A stretch of DNA of 64,000 bases, taken from assembly GCF_900108335.1 (NCBI RefSeq), contig NZ_FNVT01000029.1, positions 1-64,000 on the forward strand, in the 5' to 3' direction. This DNA is from Nonomuraea solani. Its GTDB lineage: Bacteria > Actinomycetota > Actinomycetes > Streptosporangiales > Streptosporangiaceae. The first letter of the stretch is position 1; each line of letters opens with the position of its first letter. This document shows positions 15,653 through 23,040 of the stretch, in pieces. Position numbers and translations under genes: made by a program. The notes under the pieces were generated by a model. The model was not told the DNA's origin. It saw only the letters and a program-made list of their open reading frames with translations, and did no database searches.

Positions 15653-17512
15653 GTGCAGGTGGCCGACCCGGAGCGGTCGCGCGTCATCCTGATCGGAAGC
15701 AGTCGCTACACCGACGCCGAGCTTCCCGATCTGCCCGCTGTGAGCGCGACCGTCCGCGATTTGCGGGAGTTCTTCACCGACCCGCGCGCAGGTGTGGGCG
15801 TGGTGCCCGACCGGCACTGCGTCACACTCCTCAACGCACCCAGCCTGGAAAAGGCCGGTGACCAGATCTTCGCCGCCAGCCGTGCCGCCGAAAGTCTCCT
15901 GCTCGTTTATTACGTCGGCCACGGAGTGATCAGCGGCCGGAAACACGACCTTTATCTTTCGCTTCCCGGTACGCGCCCCGGTGCCCCGGAATTCTCCGCC
16001 CTGGAGTATGGGAAACTACGCGACGCGGTGCTGCACAGCCCTGCCCGTGTGAAAATCATCGTCTTGGACTGCTGCTTCTCAGGCCGCGTTCTCTCGCAGT
16101 CCATGGCTCCGGTGCGGCGCAGCCTGCTGGCCGAGCTGGATATAGAAGGCACTTATGTATTGACCTCGGCCGGGCAGAGCGAGAACGCGCTGATCGTTGC
16201 TGGGGAGAAGCACACGGCGTTCAGCGGGCGCCTGCTCCGGCTGCTGTGGGAAGGCGTCGAGGACGGCGGCGAGTTCCTCACCGTCGAGGACCTCTACCGG
16301 GCGTTGCGCTCCCGCATGCGGGCGGCCGGGCTGTCCACTCCGGAACGACGGCTGACGCAGGACGCGCAACTCATGGGCCTCACCCTCAACCGGGCCGTCC
16401 CGGGGAGCGGCCATCGTGCGCCCTCTCCGCCGGCCTTGGCGACGGGGCCACCGCGCCGCCGTGCCGTGCGACTGAGCGTCATTCCCGTTCTCGCCGTCGC
16501 GGCTCTCGCCGCTTGGAATCTGCGCCCGGACCCGTCCCCGCACCGGCAGTCCCCGCCGAGCGTCTCGCAAGCGGCACCGACCCTCACAACCGCCACGAAG
16601 ACCCCGGCACAGACTCCCACAAAGACCTCGACCCCTACCGAGACGCCGGCCCCCAGGAACGTCGCTACCATCGTCGGCTCCTTCGACGCCGCGTCTTTCA
16701 GCCCCGACGGACGAACCCTTGCCATCAGCGGCACGGACCGCAGGATGCTCCTGCGTGACATGACCACCGGCCGCAAGACATCGATCACGCTCGCCGGCAC
16801 GCCGCGAAGGGTCCGTCCCGCCGTGTTCAGCCCCGACAGCAAGACCGTCGCCGTACGGGGCGAGGAGGATCAGACCGTGCGCCTATGGAGTGTGCCGGGC
16901 CATCGCTGGCTCCCGCTCAGCGCGAGGCACGCCATCGGCACGTGGGCCGTCGCCTTCACTCCCGACGGCAGGACGCTGGCCACCGGCGGCAACGACAGAA
17001 ACGTCTTCCTGTGGGATGTGACCGGTCAGCGCAAGATCGCCACTCTGCGCACCGACAATGGCTGGATCTGGTCGCTGGCCATCAGCCCGGACGGCAAGCT
17101 GCTCGCCGCCGGCAGCGCCGACCACTGGGTCTACCTCTGGGACCTGGACACGCACCGCACCGTCGGCAAACTCCCCGGCACGCCGGACGGCGTCTGGGGT
17201 GTGGCGTTCAGCCCCGACGGCAAGCTACTGGCGATCGCCGACGGCAAATCGAAGATCAGCCTGTGGAACGCGCGCAGCAGAAACCTTGTGGCGACGCTGC
17301 ACGACGGCCACAAGAAGATCAACAGCCTGGCCTTCAGCCCTGACGGGCGGTATCTCGCCAGTTGCGGTGAGCCGGACACGTCCTACGTCTTCGACGTCGC
17401 CGCCCGCCGCAAGGTCGCTCAGTATGCGGGCAGCGTGGTCTTCAGCCGGGACCGGGATACCTTCGCCACCGTCCGGGCGTACGGCGACGTCAAGATCTGG
17501 CGGACGCGGTGA
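15653..17512 (+). CDS. Membrane-anchored caspase-WD40 protein
   Basis: 619 residues. Residues 1-230 are a caspase-like (C14) peptidase: RVILIGSSRYTDAELPDLPA, catalytic His90 in YYVGHGV, and catalytic Cys141 in LDCCFSG. A proline-rich stretch and one membrane helix follow (about 272-290, RLSVIPVLAVAALAAW), then a Thr/Pro-rich linker. Residues about 340-619 contain seven WD40-type repeats marked by AFSPDGKLLA...LWD, enough for a closed propeller. The likely layout is a cytoplasmic peptidase held at the membrane with a sensor propeller across it. With the coupled EACC1 gene this resembles predicted bacterial conflict or programmed-death modules. The GTG at 15653 follows AAGGAG at the right distance. 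Confidence 0.85.
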   Translation: MQVADPERSRVILIGSSRYTDAELPDLPAVSATVRDLREFFTDPRAGVGVVPDRHCVTLLNAPSLEKAGDQIFAASRAAESLLLVYYVGHGVISGRKHDLYLSLPGTRPGAPEFSALEYGKLRDAVLHSPARVKIIVLDCCFSGRVLSQSMAPVRRSLLAELDIEGTYVLTSAGQSENALIVAGEKHTAFSGRLLRLLWEGVEDGGEFLTVEDLYRALRSRMRAAGLSTPERRLTQDAQLMGLTLNRAVPGSGHRAPSPPALATGPPRRRAVRLSVIPVLAVAALAAWNLRPDPSPHRQSPPSVSQAAPTLTTATKTPAQTPTKTSTPTETPAPRNVATIVGSFDAASFSPDGRTLAISGTDRRMLLRDMTTGRKTSITLAGTPRRVRPAVFSPDSKTVAVRGEEDQTVRLWSVPGHRWLPLSARHAIGTWAVAFTPDGRTLATGGNDRNVFLWDVTGQRKIATLRTDNGWIWSLAISPDGKLLAAGSADHWVYLWDLDTHRTVGKLPGTPDGVWGVAFSPDGKLLAIADGKSKISLWNARSRNLVATLHDGHKKINSLAFSPDGRYLASCGEPDTSYVFDVAARRKVAQYAGSVVFSRDRDTFATVRAYGDVKIWRTR

Positions 17513-17528
17513 CAACTATCGCCCGTCA

Positions 17529-17804
17529 TCACAAGCGCCCGTTCATCGTCTGGACGAGATGGAAGTCGGCGCCGAGGGCGTCGGGGCGCGGCTCGTCCGC
17601 CCGCGGCTCGTTGGGCAACGGGCCGGGCGGTTGATCGGCCTCCGGCGTCCACAGGCTCAGGTCCTGCCGTACATAGACCGACGACAGGTTGGGACGGCGG
17701 GCTCCGAACAACTGGTACGGCAGCTCCTCATCCGCCTCAACCTGCGCTTGCAGCAGGCCGATGAGCTGATCGTCCAGCGGTGGCACGTGATCCCAGGTCG
17801 ACAC
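17529..17804 (-). pseudogene. N-terminal stump of a NACHT-ATPase-like protein
   Basis: 91 codons from a GTG at 17804 to a stop at 17529. LPYQLFGARRPNLSSVYVRQ followed by DLS resembles the segment just before the NTPase domain of actinobacterial NACHT proteins, and DALGADFHLVQTMNG sits where the Walker A strand (hl.vtGGPGaGKST) should begin. The sequence stops there. I infer a truncated defence-type ATPase gene, convergent with the caspase-WD40 gene. It might instead be a short stand-alone protein, but the break exactly at the nucleotide-binding loop argues for truncation. Confidence 0.45.
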
Positions 17805-17862
17805 AAGCTGAGGGGGTTCTCACCGATCCGATTCACGAGAGTCCTACCTGGAGGTAGTGATG

Positions 17863-18120
17863 ATGTTCGACCCGCTGTTCCTGATCCCGATCGCCATTGC
17901 GTTGGCCGGCGCCGGCTGCTCAGCGCGCCGGAGCATCCGAAGCGGCGAGATCCGTGCCGGGCGGACACTAACCGCCGTGGCCGTCCTGCTGATCTCTCTC
18001 CGGGGTACCACCCCGGCCCAGCGGGTGAATATCCTCAGGTGTCTTCCTGAACTCCTCACTGCCCTCGGCACAACACCCGGCAATCCGCGGGAAGCATGCC
18101 GCCGTCGCGAGAACCTGTAG
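17863..18120 (+). CDS. Small membrane protein of unknown function
   Basis: 85 residues. A GGAGG site lies 8 bases before the ATG at 17863 (a second ATG at 17860 and a GTG at 17857 are alternatives). The N-terminus is one hydrophobic helix (FLIPIAIALAGAGC), followed by a charged loop, a second weak helix and RGTTPAQRVNILRCLPELL, which looks like a conserved amphipathic tail seen in small actinobacterial proteins. The last 15 residues are basic and may be a frameshifted end. I do not know a function. Confidence 0.4.
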   Translation: MFDPLFLIPIAIALAGAGCSARRSIRSGEIRAGRTLTAVAVLLISLRGTTPAQRVNILRCLPELLTALGTTPGNPREACRRRENL

Positions 18121-18308
18121 ATCGCTCGCTCCTCGGCGGACGCGTCGCCCAGCGTCCGCCCTTGGGGAAGTAAGCATTCATCAGCGCTGTGACGTTGTGT
18201 GATGTCTGCTGGTCAGTCGGTCAGAGCGACCGGGGGCATCCAGAGATGGCTGGTGAAGGCGCGGCGGATCGCGTCCAGGACGTTCAGACAGTGCTTGCGA
18301 TCGCAGAT
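18121..18308. other. Decayed stretch without recognisable genes
   Basis: Several short open frames exist on both strands with no protein-like composition. It is probably the rest of the broken region that includes the pyruvate formate-lyase piece. Confidence 0.35.
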
Positions 18309-18450
18309 CGAGCCTCTGGGGCGAACGGCTCTCCGGCGCGGTGGCCGCCGGGAGTGTTGCCGGTGTGCTTGCCGTACACGACGTTGGAGGTGATGGTGGG
18401 TACGGCCTGGTGCGCTCGGTGTCGCGGTACGGGCGGGGCTGGCGGATCGG
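18309..18450 (-). pseudogene. pflB: Pyruvate formate-lyase remnant
   Basis: Minus-strand reading gives PYRDTERT in one frame and, after a one-step frame change, HQAVPTITSNVVYGKHTGNT followed by PGGHRAGEPFAPEA. This is the highly conserved PFL block normally reading TITSNVVYGKKTGNTPDGRRAGEPFAPGAN. The glycyl-radical C-terminus is absent. A weak match to the PFL N-terminus (SHTPCKGDKDF) lies upstream near 18570. PFL is an oxygen-sensitive enzyme cleaving pyruvate to formate and acetyl-CoA in fermentation. The stump lies just downstream (minus strand) of a DevR-like box at 18615, consistent with a former anaerobic gene. Confidence 0.7.
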
Positions 18451-18614
18451 CCATAAAAGAGTTGAGGACTCCGCGCCGCCGCTCCTCGGGAAACAGCGCC
18501 GATACCTGGCTCCGTACCAGCCAGGTACGTCGGGTAAGGCCGTGTCAACAAAGTCCTTGTCGCCCTTGCATGGCGTGTGGCTGGCCTGGACGAACATACG
18601 GCATCAGCAGCAAA

Positions 18615-18681
18615 GACCAAGGTCCTTGAGTCGATTGCAGAGGGCGGACGTCCCTGGAGGTCGGGACCTTCGGCCCTGACC
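18615..18681 (+). promoter_or_regulatory. Cluster of DevR-like boxes upstream of the nitroreductase
   Basis: GACCAAGGTCC (18615-18625), a degenerate GCGGACGTCCCTGG (about 18644) and a near-consensus GGGACCTTCGGCCCTGACC (18663-18681); the last two are about 21 bp apart. The nitroreductase ATG follows at 18737. The 18615 box could also serve the minus strand (pfl remnant). Confidence 0.65.
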
Positions 18682-18736
18682 AGGCCGGCCTCCCGCGTAG
18701 TGAGCTGAGCTTGGACGACTCGTGGAGGTGCTGGTC

Positions 18737-19714
18737 ATGGCTACCCGTTCGGCAAAACGTGTGCTCGACGCTGCGGTGGAGGCCGCGCGCTGGGCTCCGT
18801 CCGTGCACAATACGCAGCCTTGGATGTTCTCGGTGGCCGAGGATGAGATCAGCCTGCGGGCCGACACGGACCGCAAGTTGCGTGTCGGCGACGCCTCGGG
18901 GCGGGAACTGCTGATCAGCTGCGGTGCCGCCCTGTTCACCCTGCGCACGGTCATGCGCTGCGAGGGCTTTGAGCCCATCGTGCGCATCCTGCCGGACCCG
19001 GACCGGCCGTCGTTGCTCGCGACGCTGCGGCCGGGCGCCGACATCCAGGCCGACGAGCTCACCGTTGCTCTGGGCGGTGAGATCGAACGCCGCCGTACGC
19101 ATCGGGCGGGCTTCGCCGACGTGCCGGTGCCGGACGAGCTCATCGAGAGGCTGGTCAGAGCGGCGTCGAGCGAGGGGGCTCACCTGACCCCCGTTCGCTC
19201 TGCGGACGCGGTCGACGTGATCGCCGCTCTCACCCGGGCGGCTCAGGGCGTACAGGCGCAGGACCGGCGCTTCAGCCTGGAAGTGATCCGCTGGGCGCGG
19301 CCGCCCGGCAGCAACCGCAAGGACGGGGTGCCCGCCGAGGGCTATCCCCGCCAGGCACCGCGTACCGAGCCGCACTTCGCGCAGCGTGACTACGCCTGGC
19401 GGCATGACTGGGGAAGCCAGGCGGATCAGCGGGGCTCGGTGGCGACCGGGGTCGTGGCGGTGCTCACCACGCCGGGCGACAGCCGCCAGGAGTGGATCGA
19501 CGCCGGTCAGGCGCTGCAACACGTCTTGCTGCACGCCTCTGCGTACGGCGTCAGCGCCGCCTTCCACACTCAGGTGCTGGAGATGGAGCCGCTGCGGGAG
19601 TTCCTGCGACGGGAGGTGTGCTCGGGCGAGTACCCGCAGATGATCATGCGGCTGGGCGTCACCTTCGACGACAAGACCTCGGTACGCCGCCCCCTGTCCG
19701 AGGTCCTGGAGTAA
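18737..19714 (+). CDS. Acg-type nitroreductase-family protein
   Basis: 325 residues, the two-lobed fold of the Acg subfamily (Rv2032 and relatives) rather than classical NfsB. VLDAAVEAARWAPSVHNTQP is the FMN-loop region at the N-terminus and HQ/RAGFADVPVPDELIE marks the second lobe; the C-terminal VTFDDKTSVRRPLSEVLE is typical. Acg proteins bind FMN but cover the site with a lid and may store flavin rather than reduce substrates. The ATG at 18737 is chosen for the GGAGG about 9 bases before it. Boxes at 18663-18681 make it a likely DevR target, as Acg is in mycobacteria. Confidence 0.82.
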   Translation: MATRSAKRVLDAAVEAARWAPSVHNTQPWMFSVAEDEISLRADTDRKLRVGDASGRELLISCGAALFTLRTVMRCEGFEPIVRILPDPDRPSLLATLRPGADIQADELTVALGGEIERRRTHRAGFADVPVPDELIERLVRAASSEGAHLTPVRSADAVDVIAALTRAAQGVQAQDRRFSLEVIRWARPPGSNRKDGVPAEGYPRQAPRTEPHFAQRDYAWRHDWGSQADQRGSVATGVVAVLTTPGDSRQEWIDAGQALQHVLLHASAYGVSAAFHTQVLEMEPLREFLRREVCSGEYPQMIMRLGVTFDDKTSVRRPLSEVLE

Positions 19715-19750
19715 GGCTGGAGTTGGCGCGGGGAGCCGGAAGAACAGTGC

Positions 19751-20170
19751 TCAGACAGGGCGGCCTTCGATGATCCGGCGGCCCGACAGCTGTTCGGCGT
19801 CGACCACGATGTAGTGATCCCGGCTTCCCGGCGCCCAGGGGAACAGCGGGAGCGTGGCCAGCCGGTTGATCTCGGCGGGATCGGTCACCGCGCGCGCGTG
19901 CCCGACGGCCGTGACCGACCAGCCGGTGCGCATCTCGGGGTCGAACTCGTCGGCCTCGAAGGCCACCACGGTACGCCGGGTGGCCGCGGCCAGCTTGGAC
20001 CCGATGGAGGTACGGATGACGATGCCGTCGCCGTCGAGACAGAAGTTGACGGGTTGGACGGCGGGCAGGGCGCGATCGGTGAACACGATCCGCCCGATGG
20101 GAGTGGCGGCCAGCAGGCACAGGCACTCTTCGCGAGAAAGGACTTGAAGTCCGGACGAATCGAGCTGCAT
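19751..20170 (-). CDS. PPOX-fold flavin-binding protein
   Basis: 139 residues forming a single split-barrel pyridoxamine-5'-phosphate-oxidase-like domain: LSREECLCLLAATPIGRIVF, then LPAVQPVNFCLDGDGIVIRT, then a VVAFEADEFDP strand and a C-terminal GRRIIEGRPV. It is related to the PPOX half of the 8326 fusion but has no HTH. Probably binds FMN, FAD or F420; the reaction is unknown. The ATG at 20170 aligns with the family start; a GTG 9 bases upstream is possible. It converges with the Acg-type gene, and a DevR-like box lies 35-50 bases upstream of its start. Confidence 0.72.
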   Translation of the reverse strand: MQLDSSGLQVLSREECLCLLAATPIGRIVFTDRALPAVQPVNFCLDGDGIVIRTSIGSKLAAATRRTVVAFEADEFDPEMRTGWSVTAVGHARAVTDPAEINRLATLPLFPWAPGSRDHYIVVDAEQLSGRRIIEGRPV

Positions 20171-20203
20171 GCCGTTCACGATGGCCGACCGTCGCTGTCC
20201 CCT

Positions 20204-20221
20204 GTTAGAGGCGAAAGTCCC
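20204..20221 (-). promoter_or_regulatory. DevR-like box upstream of the PPOX gene
   Basis: Read on the minus strand, GGGACTTTCGCCTCTAAC (20221 to 20204) matches the second-box form seen at 7103 and 11017. A clear partner about 21 bp further upstream is not evident. Confidence 0.5.
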
Positions 20222-20513
20222 GACATTGGCGGCGGTTGCCCATGGCCGGACGGTGGGGGCGGCGGGATGCGAGTGATGGCCGAGGAGGGCGCCGGGGGTG
20301 GCCTGCGAGACTGGCAAGAGTCGCTGATCAGGTAGTCGGTGTTCTCTTCGGGGTGGTTTCTGTTGTTACTTTCTGTGGTCGCCGGGGGCGTACTTGCTCC
20401 AGGGCGAACCGGGCTTGCTGCCACATTTGTTGACAGTGCTCCACGATGGAGGCCGACGCCCCGCTGAGCCCGACGATGTCGAGAGGGGGCAATCGATGTT
20501 GGAGGGCCGGTCG

Positions 20514-20885
20514 ATGGCGGGATATGTGTTGACCGCTGAGCAGGGGGCGATGGCCTTGCTCAAGGCCGCGCAGGCGCGGACGGCGCGCAGCGAGCTGCTG
20601 GCCAAGGTCCGGGCCGGGACGGTCACCGTGGCGGAGGTGTTCGCCATGGCGCAGGACGATGATCTCGTCAAGCGGACGAAGGTCTCTCAGGTGCTGCGGG
20701 CGGTGCCTGGTTGGGGCTCGGCGAGGGTCGCCGCGGTGATGGCGACGTGCGGGGTCGAGGTGAAGCGGCGTGTTGGTGGCCTGGGGGAAACGCAGCGCGA
20801 GCGACTGCTCGCCGCTTGCGCGCTGATAAAGGAGACTTCGATCGTTATCTGGGTTCTTAGTCTATTCTCGCAGTTCAGAGCATGA
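20514..20885 (+). CDS. Actinobacterial integration host factor-like protein
   Basis: 123 residues. The middle 85 match the mIHF family: ELLAKVRAGTVTVAEVFAMA, then VKRTKVSQVLRAVPGWGSAR and a helix-two-turn-helix ending RVGGLGETQRERLL. mIHF binds and bends DNA non-specifically and compacts the nucleoid. Housekeeping mIHF is about 105 residues. This copy has a different N-terminus and an unusual hydrophobic tail (SIVIWVLSLFSQF), so it is probably a divergent paralogue. Starts at 20496 (GAGAGGGGG upstream) and 20514 (GGAGGG upstream) are both possible. Confidence 0.7.
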   Translation: MAGYVLTAEQGAMALLKAAQARTARSELLAKVRAGTVTVAEVFAMAQDDDLVKRTKVSQVLRAVPGWGSARVAAVMATCGVEVKRRVGGLGETQRERLLAACALIKETSIVIWVLSLFSQFRA

Positions 20886-21017
20886 TGACCTTTGTCTGGC
20901 ACGTAAGGCATGTAGCGTGGGCCGGGGAAGCCCGCCCCAGGACGTCGTGGTGATCACCGGCATCCCCAGGCGGCAGGGAAGTCGGCCGCCCTAGCGGCGA
21001 ACGCCGGGCAGTCGCGT

Positions 21018-21152
21018 CCCCCGAGACACTGGATCTGCTGAGGGCGAAAGGCGTCGAGGTCTTACGTGGAGGAGGGGACGGCCGCCGTCCGGCGGTACGA
21101 CGCGCTCACCGAGACCGCTGCGGTCGGCGGCCTCTTCCACTCCAGTTGCTGA
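21018..21152 (+). pseudogene. Mth938-like domain protein, C-terminal remnant
   Basis: SPETLDLLRAKGVEVLRG in one frame continues, after a one-base slip near 21070, as EGTAAVRRYDALTETAAVGG then LFHSSC and a TGA at 21150. This is the usual end of actinobacterial Mth938-domain proteins (..ARGVEV...A...YN.L....VGGLFHsTC). About two thirds of the gene is missing upstream. The role of the family in bacteria is unknown. Confidence 0.55.
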
Positions 21153-21158
21153 CAGCGC

Positions 21159-21839
21159 TCATCCCAGACTCGCGCGCACAGTCTTTCCGAAAGCGACCCG
21201 CAACGCCTTGTGCGCCGACCCGAGCATCAGACTCACAGGCACCGGCCACCCAGGCACTTGAGGGCCGCCCTCACCAAGGTGAATCACACCGCTGGATTCT
21301 ATCGATCCGCTGAATTGGTCGATGATGGAGTCCACTCGGTCGAGATCCCGATGGCAGGACTCGTCGCACAGGGCCAATAACGCCGGCAGGTACTGCCGGG
21401 CCTTATCCAGATTCGACCTTATCTCCCTGGCTCTGGCCGCGTCCGCGTCGGTGAACCCGCCCTGCGGGTCGAGCTCGGCCACGTATTCCTGAAACTTGGC
21501 CTCGGCTTCCTGCACTAGCGCGATAGCAGTCATGTAGAGGTCAATCTGCTGGTCTAGGCGCCGGCGGTCCCGTTCGAGGTCACGTTCATGAGTCCGAGTT
21601 CGCTCGACTCGAGCGTTGTCCTCTGCGATCCTGGCTCGCTCGATCTCCACCTGGCGCTGCCATTGAATCGTGTCGCGTTCTCGCTGCTCATTCCACCGCT
21701 GTCTTTCGTGCTTCCACTGCAGGCGCGTGATGAGTACGGAGCCGAGCAGGGAACTGGCGGACCCCGCAATCACTCCGAGAAACGCCATCCAGGCAGCCGT
21801 CATGTGGGCCAGTCTAAAGTTGGGCTGTTTCGTCGTCAT
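21159..21839 (-). CDS. Membrane-anchored coiled-coil protein, unknown function
   Basis: 226 residues. One N-terminal membrane helix (about 14-38, AAWMAFLGVIAGSASSLLGS) is followed by a long charged coiled coil (about 42-105, rich in R, E and Q, for example QWKHERQRWNEQRERDTIQW) and a helical C-terminal domain with a Cys pair (LCDESCHRDLD). A cytoplasmic coiled coil on a single anchor is likely. No family recognised. Codon use is less GC-biased than the neighbours, suggesting acquired DNA. It sits among gene remnants and 1.2 kb from the NACHT gene. Confidence 0.6.
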   Translation of the reverse strand: MTTKQPNFRLAHMTAAWMAFLGVIAGSASSLLGSVLITRLQWKHERQRWNEQRERDTIQWQRQVEIERARIAEDNARVERTRTHERDLERDRRRLDQQIDLYMTAIALVQEAEAKFQEYVAELDPQGGFTDADAARAREIRSNLDKARQYLPALLALCDESCHRDLDRVDSIIDQFSGSIESSGVIHLGEGGPQVPGWPVPVSLMLGSAHKALRVAFGKTVRASLG

Positions 21840-21992
21840 GCTGTATGCGCGAATATGATGACAAGCGAGGTCTTGGATCCGTAGAACTTGGACGTCGACG
21901 GCCGGGGCGGTTGACCTCAGCCTCCGGCTTCAACGCTCGCCAGACCACGTCCACTCCTGCGCCTGCTGCCAGGACTTACCGCATGGCAATGG
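21840..21992. other. Intergenic stretch, nothing recognised
   Basis: Upstream of the coiled-coil gene I see no promoter box of the island type and no coding signal. Confidence 0.3.
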
Positions 21993-22057
21993 TTGACACC
22001 GACGGCCGCCGCGATGTCGTCGATCGACACGGTGGCGAAGCCGCGCTGCTCACGGCC
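21993..22057 (-). pseudogene. TetR-family HTH fragment
   Basis: Minus-strand reading gives REQRGFATVSIDDIAAAVGV, the helix 1-2 region of TetR repressors (..rGFa.tSidDIAaaaGVs). The frame then drifts into unrelated sequence and no ligand domain follows. Confidence 0.45.
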
Positions 22058-22364
22058 GAAGGGGCATCGCGTACACGATGCCGTTCGAGCTGCCGACGTA
22101 GGGGCCGACCGGAATACGCCAGGAATGGGCCGCATAAAGTCCGTGGTAGCTCTCACCTGCGGCTTTAGGTTGCAGTGACGATCCCGGCCCTGGCGAGCGG
22201 CCCCGGTCGCGGCGTTGATGGCCGTCTGCGGGGTGGCGGATCAGTAGCGTGTTGGCGCGCTGAATACGATGGCAGCCTGTGCGGGCTTTGATCAGCTGAC
22301 GGCGCCGAGGTTGATCGTGTGCGCTATCGGAGCTCCGCGTTCGGGCGAGGTTGACTCTGCAGGC

Positions 22365-22698
22365 GATGGCGAAGTTTGGCCTCGCCAACGCCCAGGACTT
22401 CCGGCGTCGCGCGTTGGCCGCGGTGGATAAGCAGGAAGGCTCCGTGTCGTGATTCGTGCTCAACGCCGAGGCCAACGTGGAGGTGGACATCACGGCGCTG
22501 GACGCCGTCGAGTCGCTGCGCGCCGAACTGGCCCGCCGGGGCGTCGTGTTCGCGATGGCCAGGGTCAAGCAGGACCTGCGTACCTCGCTCGACGCGTTCG
22601 GTCTGACCGGCGCCGTGGGCGAGGACTTCCTCTTCCCGACTCTGCCGACCGCCGTGGCCGCCTACGAGCAATGGCGGTCCTCACCAGAGCGTCCGTGA
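22365..22698 (+). pseudogene. SulP transporter STAS-domain remnant
   Basis: FGLANAQDFRRRALAAVDKQ, then a TGA (22450-22452) where SulP proteins have Trp, then FVLNAEANVEVDITALDAVE and an RVKQDLRTSLDAFGLTGAV helix to a stop at 22698. This is the cytoplasmic STAS domain at the C-terminus of SulP anion transporters; the whole membrane part is missing. The nonsense codon shows decay after truncation or before. It is too far from, and opposite to, the 13949 SulP stump to be the same gene without rearrangement. Confidence 0.7.
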
Positions 22699-22988
22699 CG
22701 AGACAGCTCGAGCAGCCGAAGGTGGAGGCGAAGAAGGCCGCGCTCCTGGGCGATTCGCGTAGGGCCCTGGTCCGAGTATCGGAGGACGCGAAGCTACTGG
22801 TCATGGGCAGCCATGGATCGGAGGGGTACACGGACTACGACGTCGTTGTGGTCCGCGCGCCGCCTTCACCGCTGTGCGGCGAGATCGTGGTGGGCCTGGA
22901 CGTCTCGCCCACGAGCGGAGTGATAGGCAGGCCTACGTCAGGCGCGTGTGGCCCAGTCGCGAAGGCGCTGGCGGACCTGGCACGTTGA
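22695..22988 (+). pseudogene. Degraded universal stress protein fragment
   Basis: From a GTG overlapping the STAS stop, the frame includes ALVRVSEDAKLLVMGSHGSE then DYDVVVVRAPPSPLCGEIVV and GLDVSPTSG. This corresponds to the end of one USP domain and the start of a second, as in the 12885 gene (GSHGLGG...DVVVVREHLSPQRGEIVAG). The G-9X-G-S part of the ATP loop is deleted, and the second domain ends after about 20 residues. Confidence 0.6.
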
Positions 22989-23040
22989 TCGCGTACAGAC
23001 CACGCGCGCGCTCGCCATTTACATCTGAGTAGCTCGTCAT

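Noticed and set aside
18189..18629. Plus-strand 146-codon frame
   Set aside because: The opposite strand carries the conserved pyruvate formate-lyase block; the plus frame is its complement.
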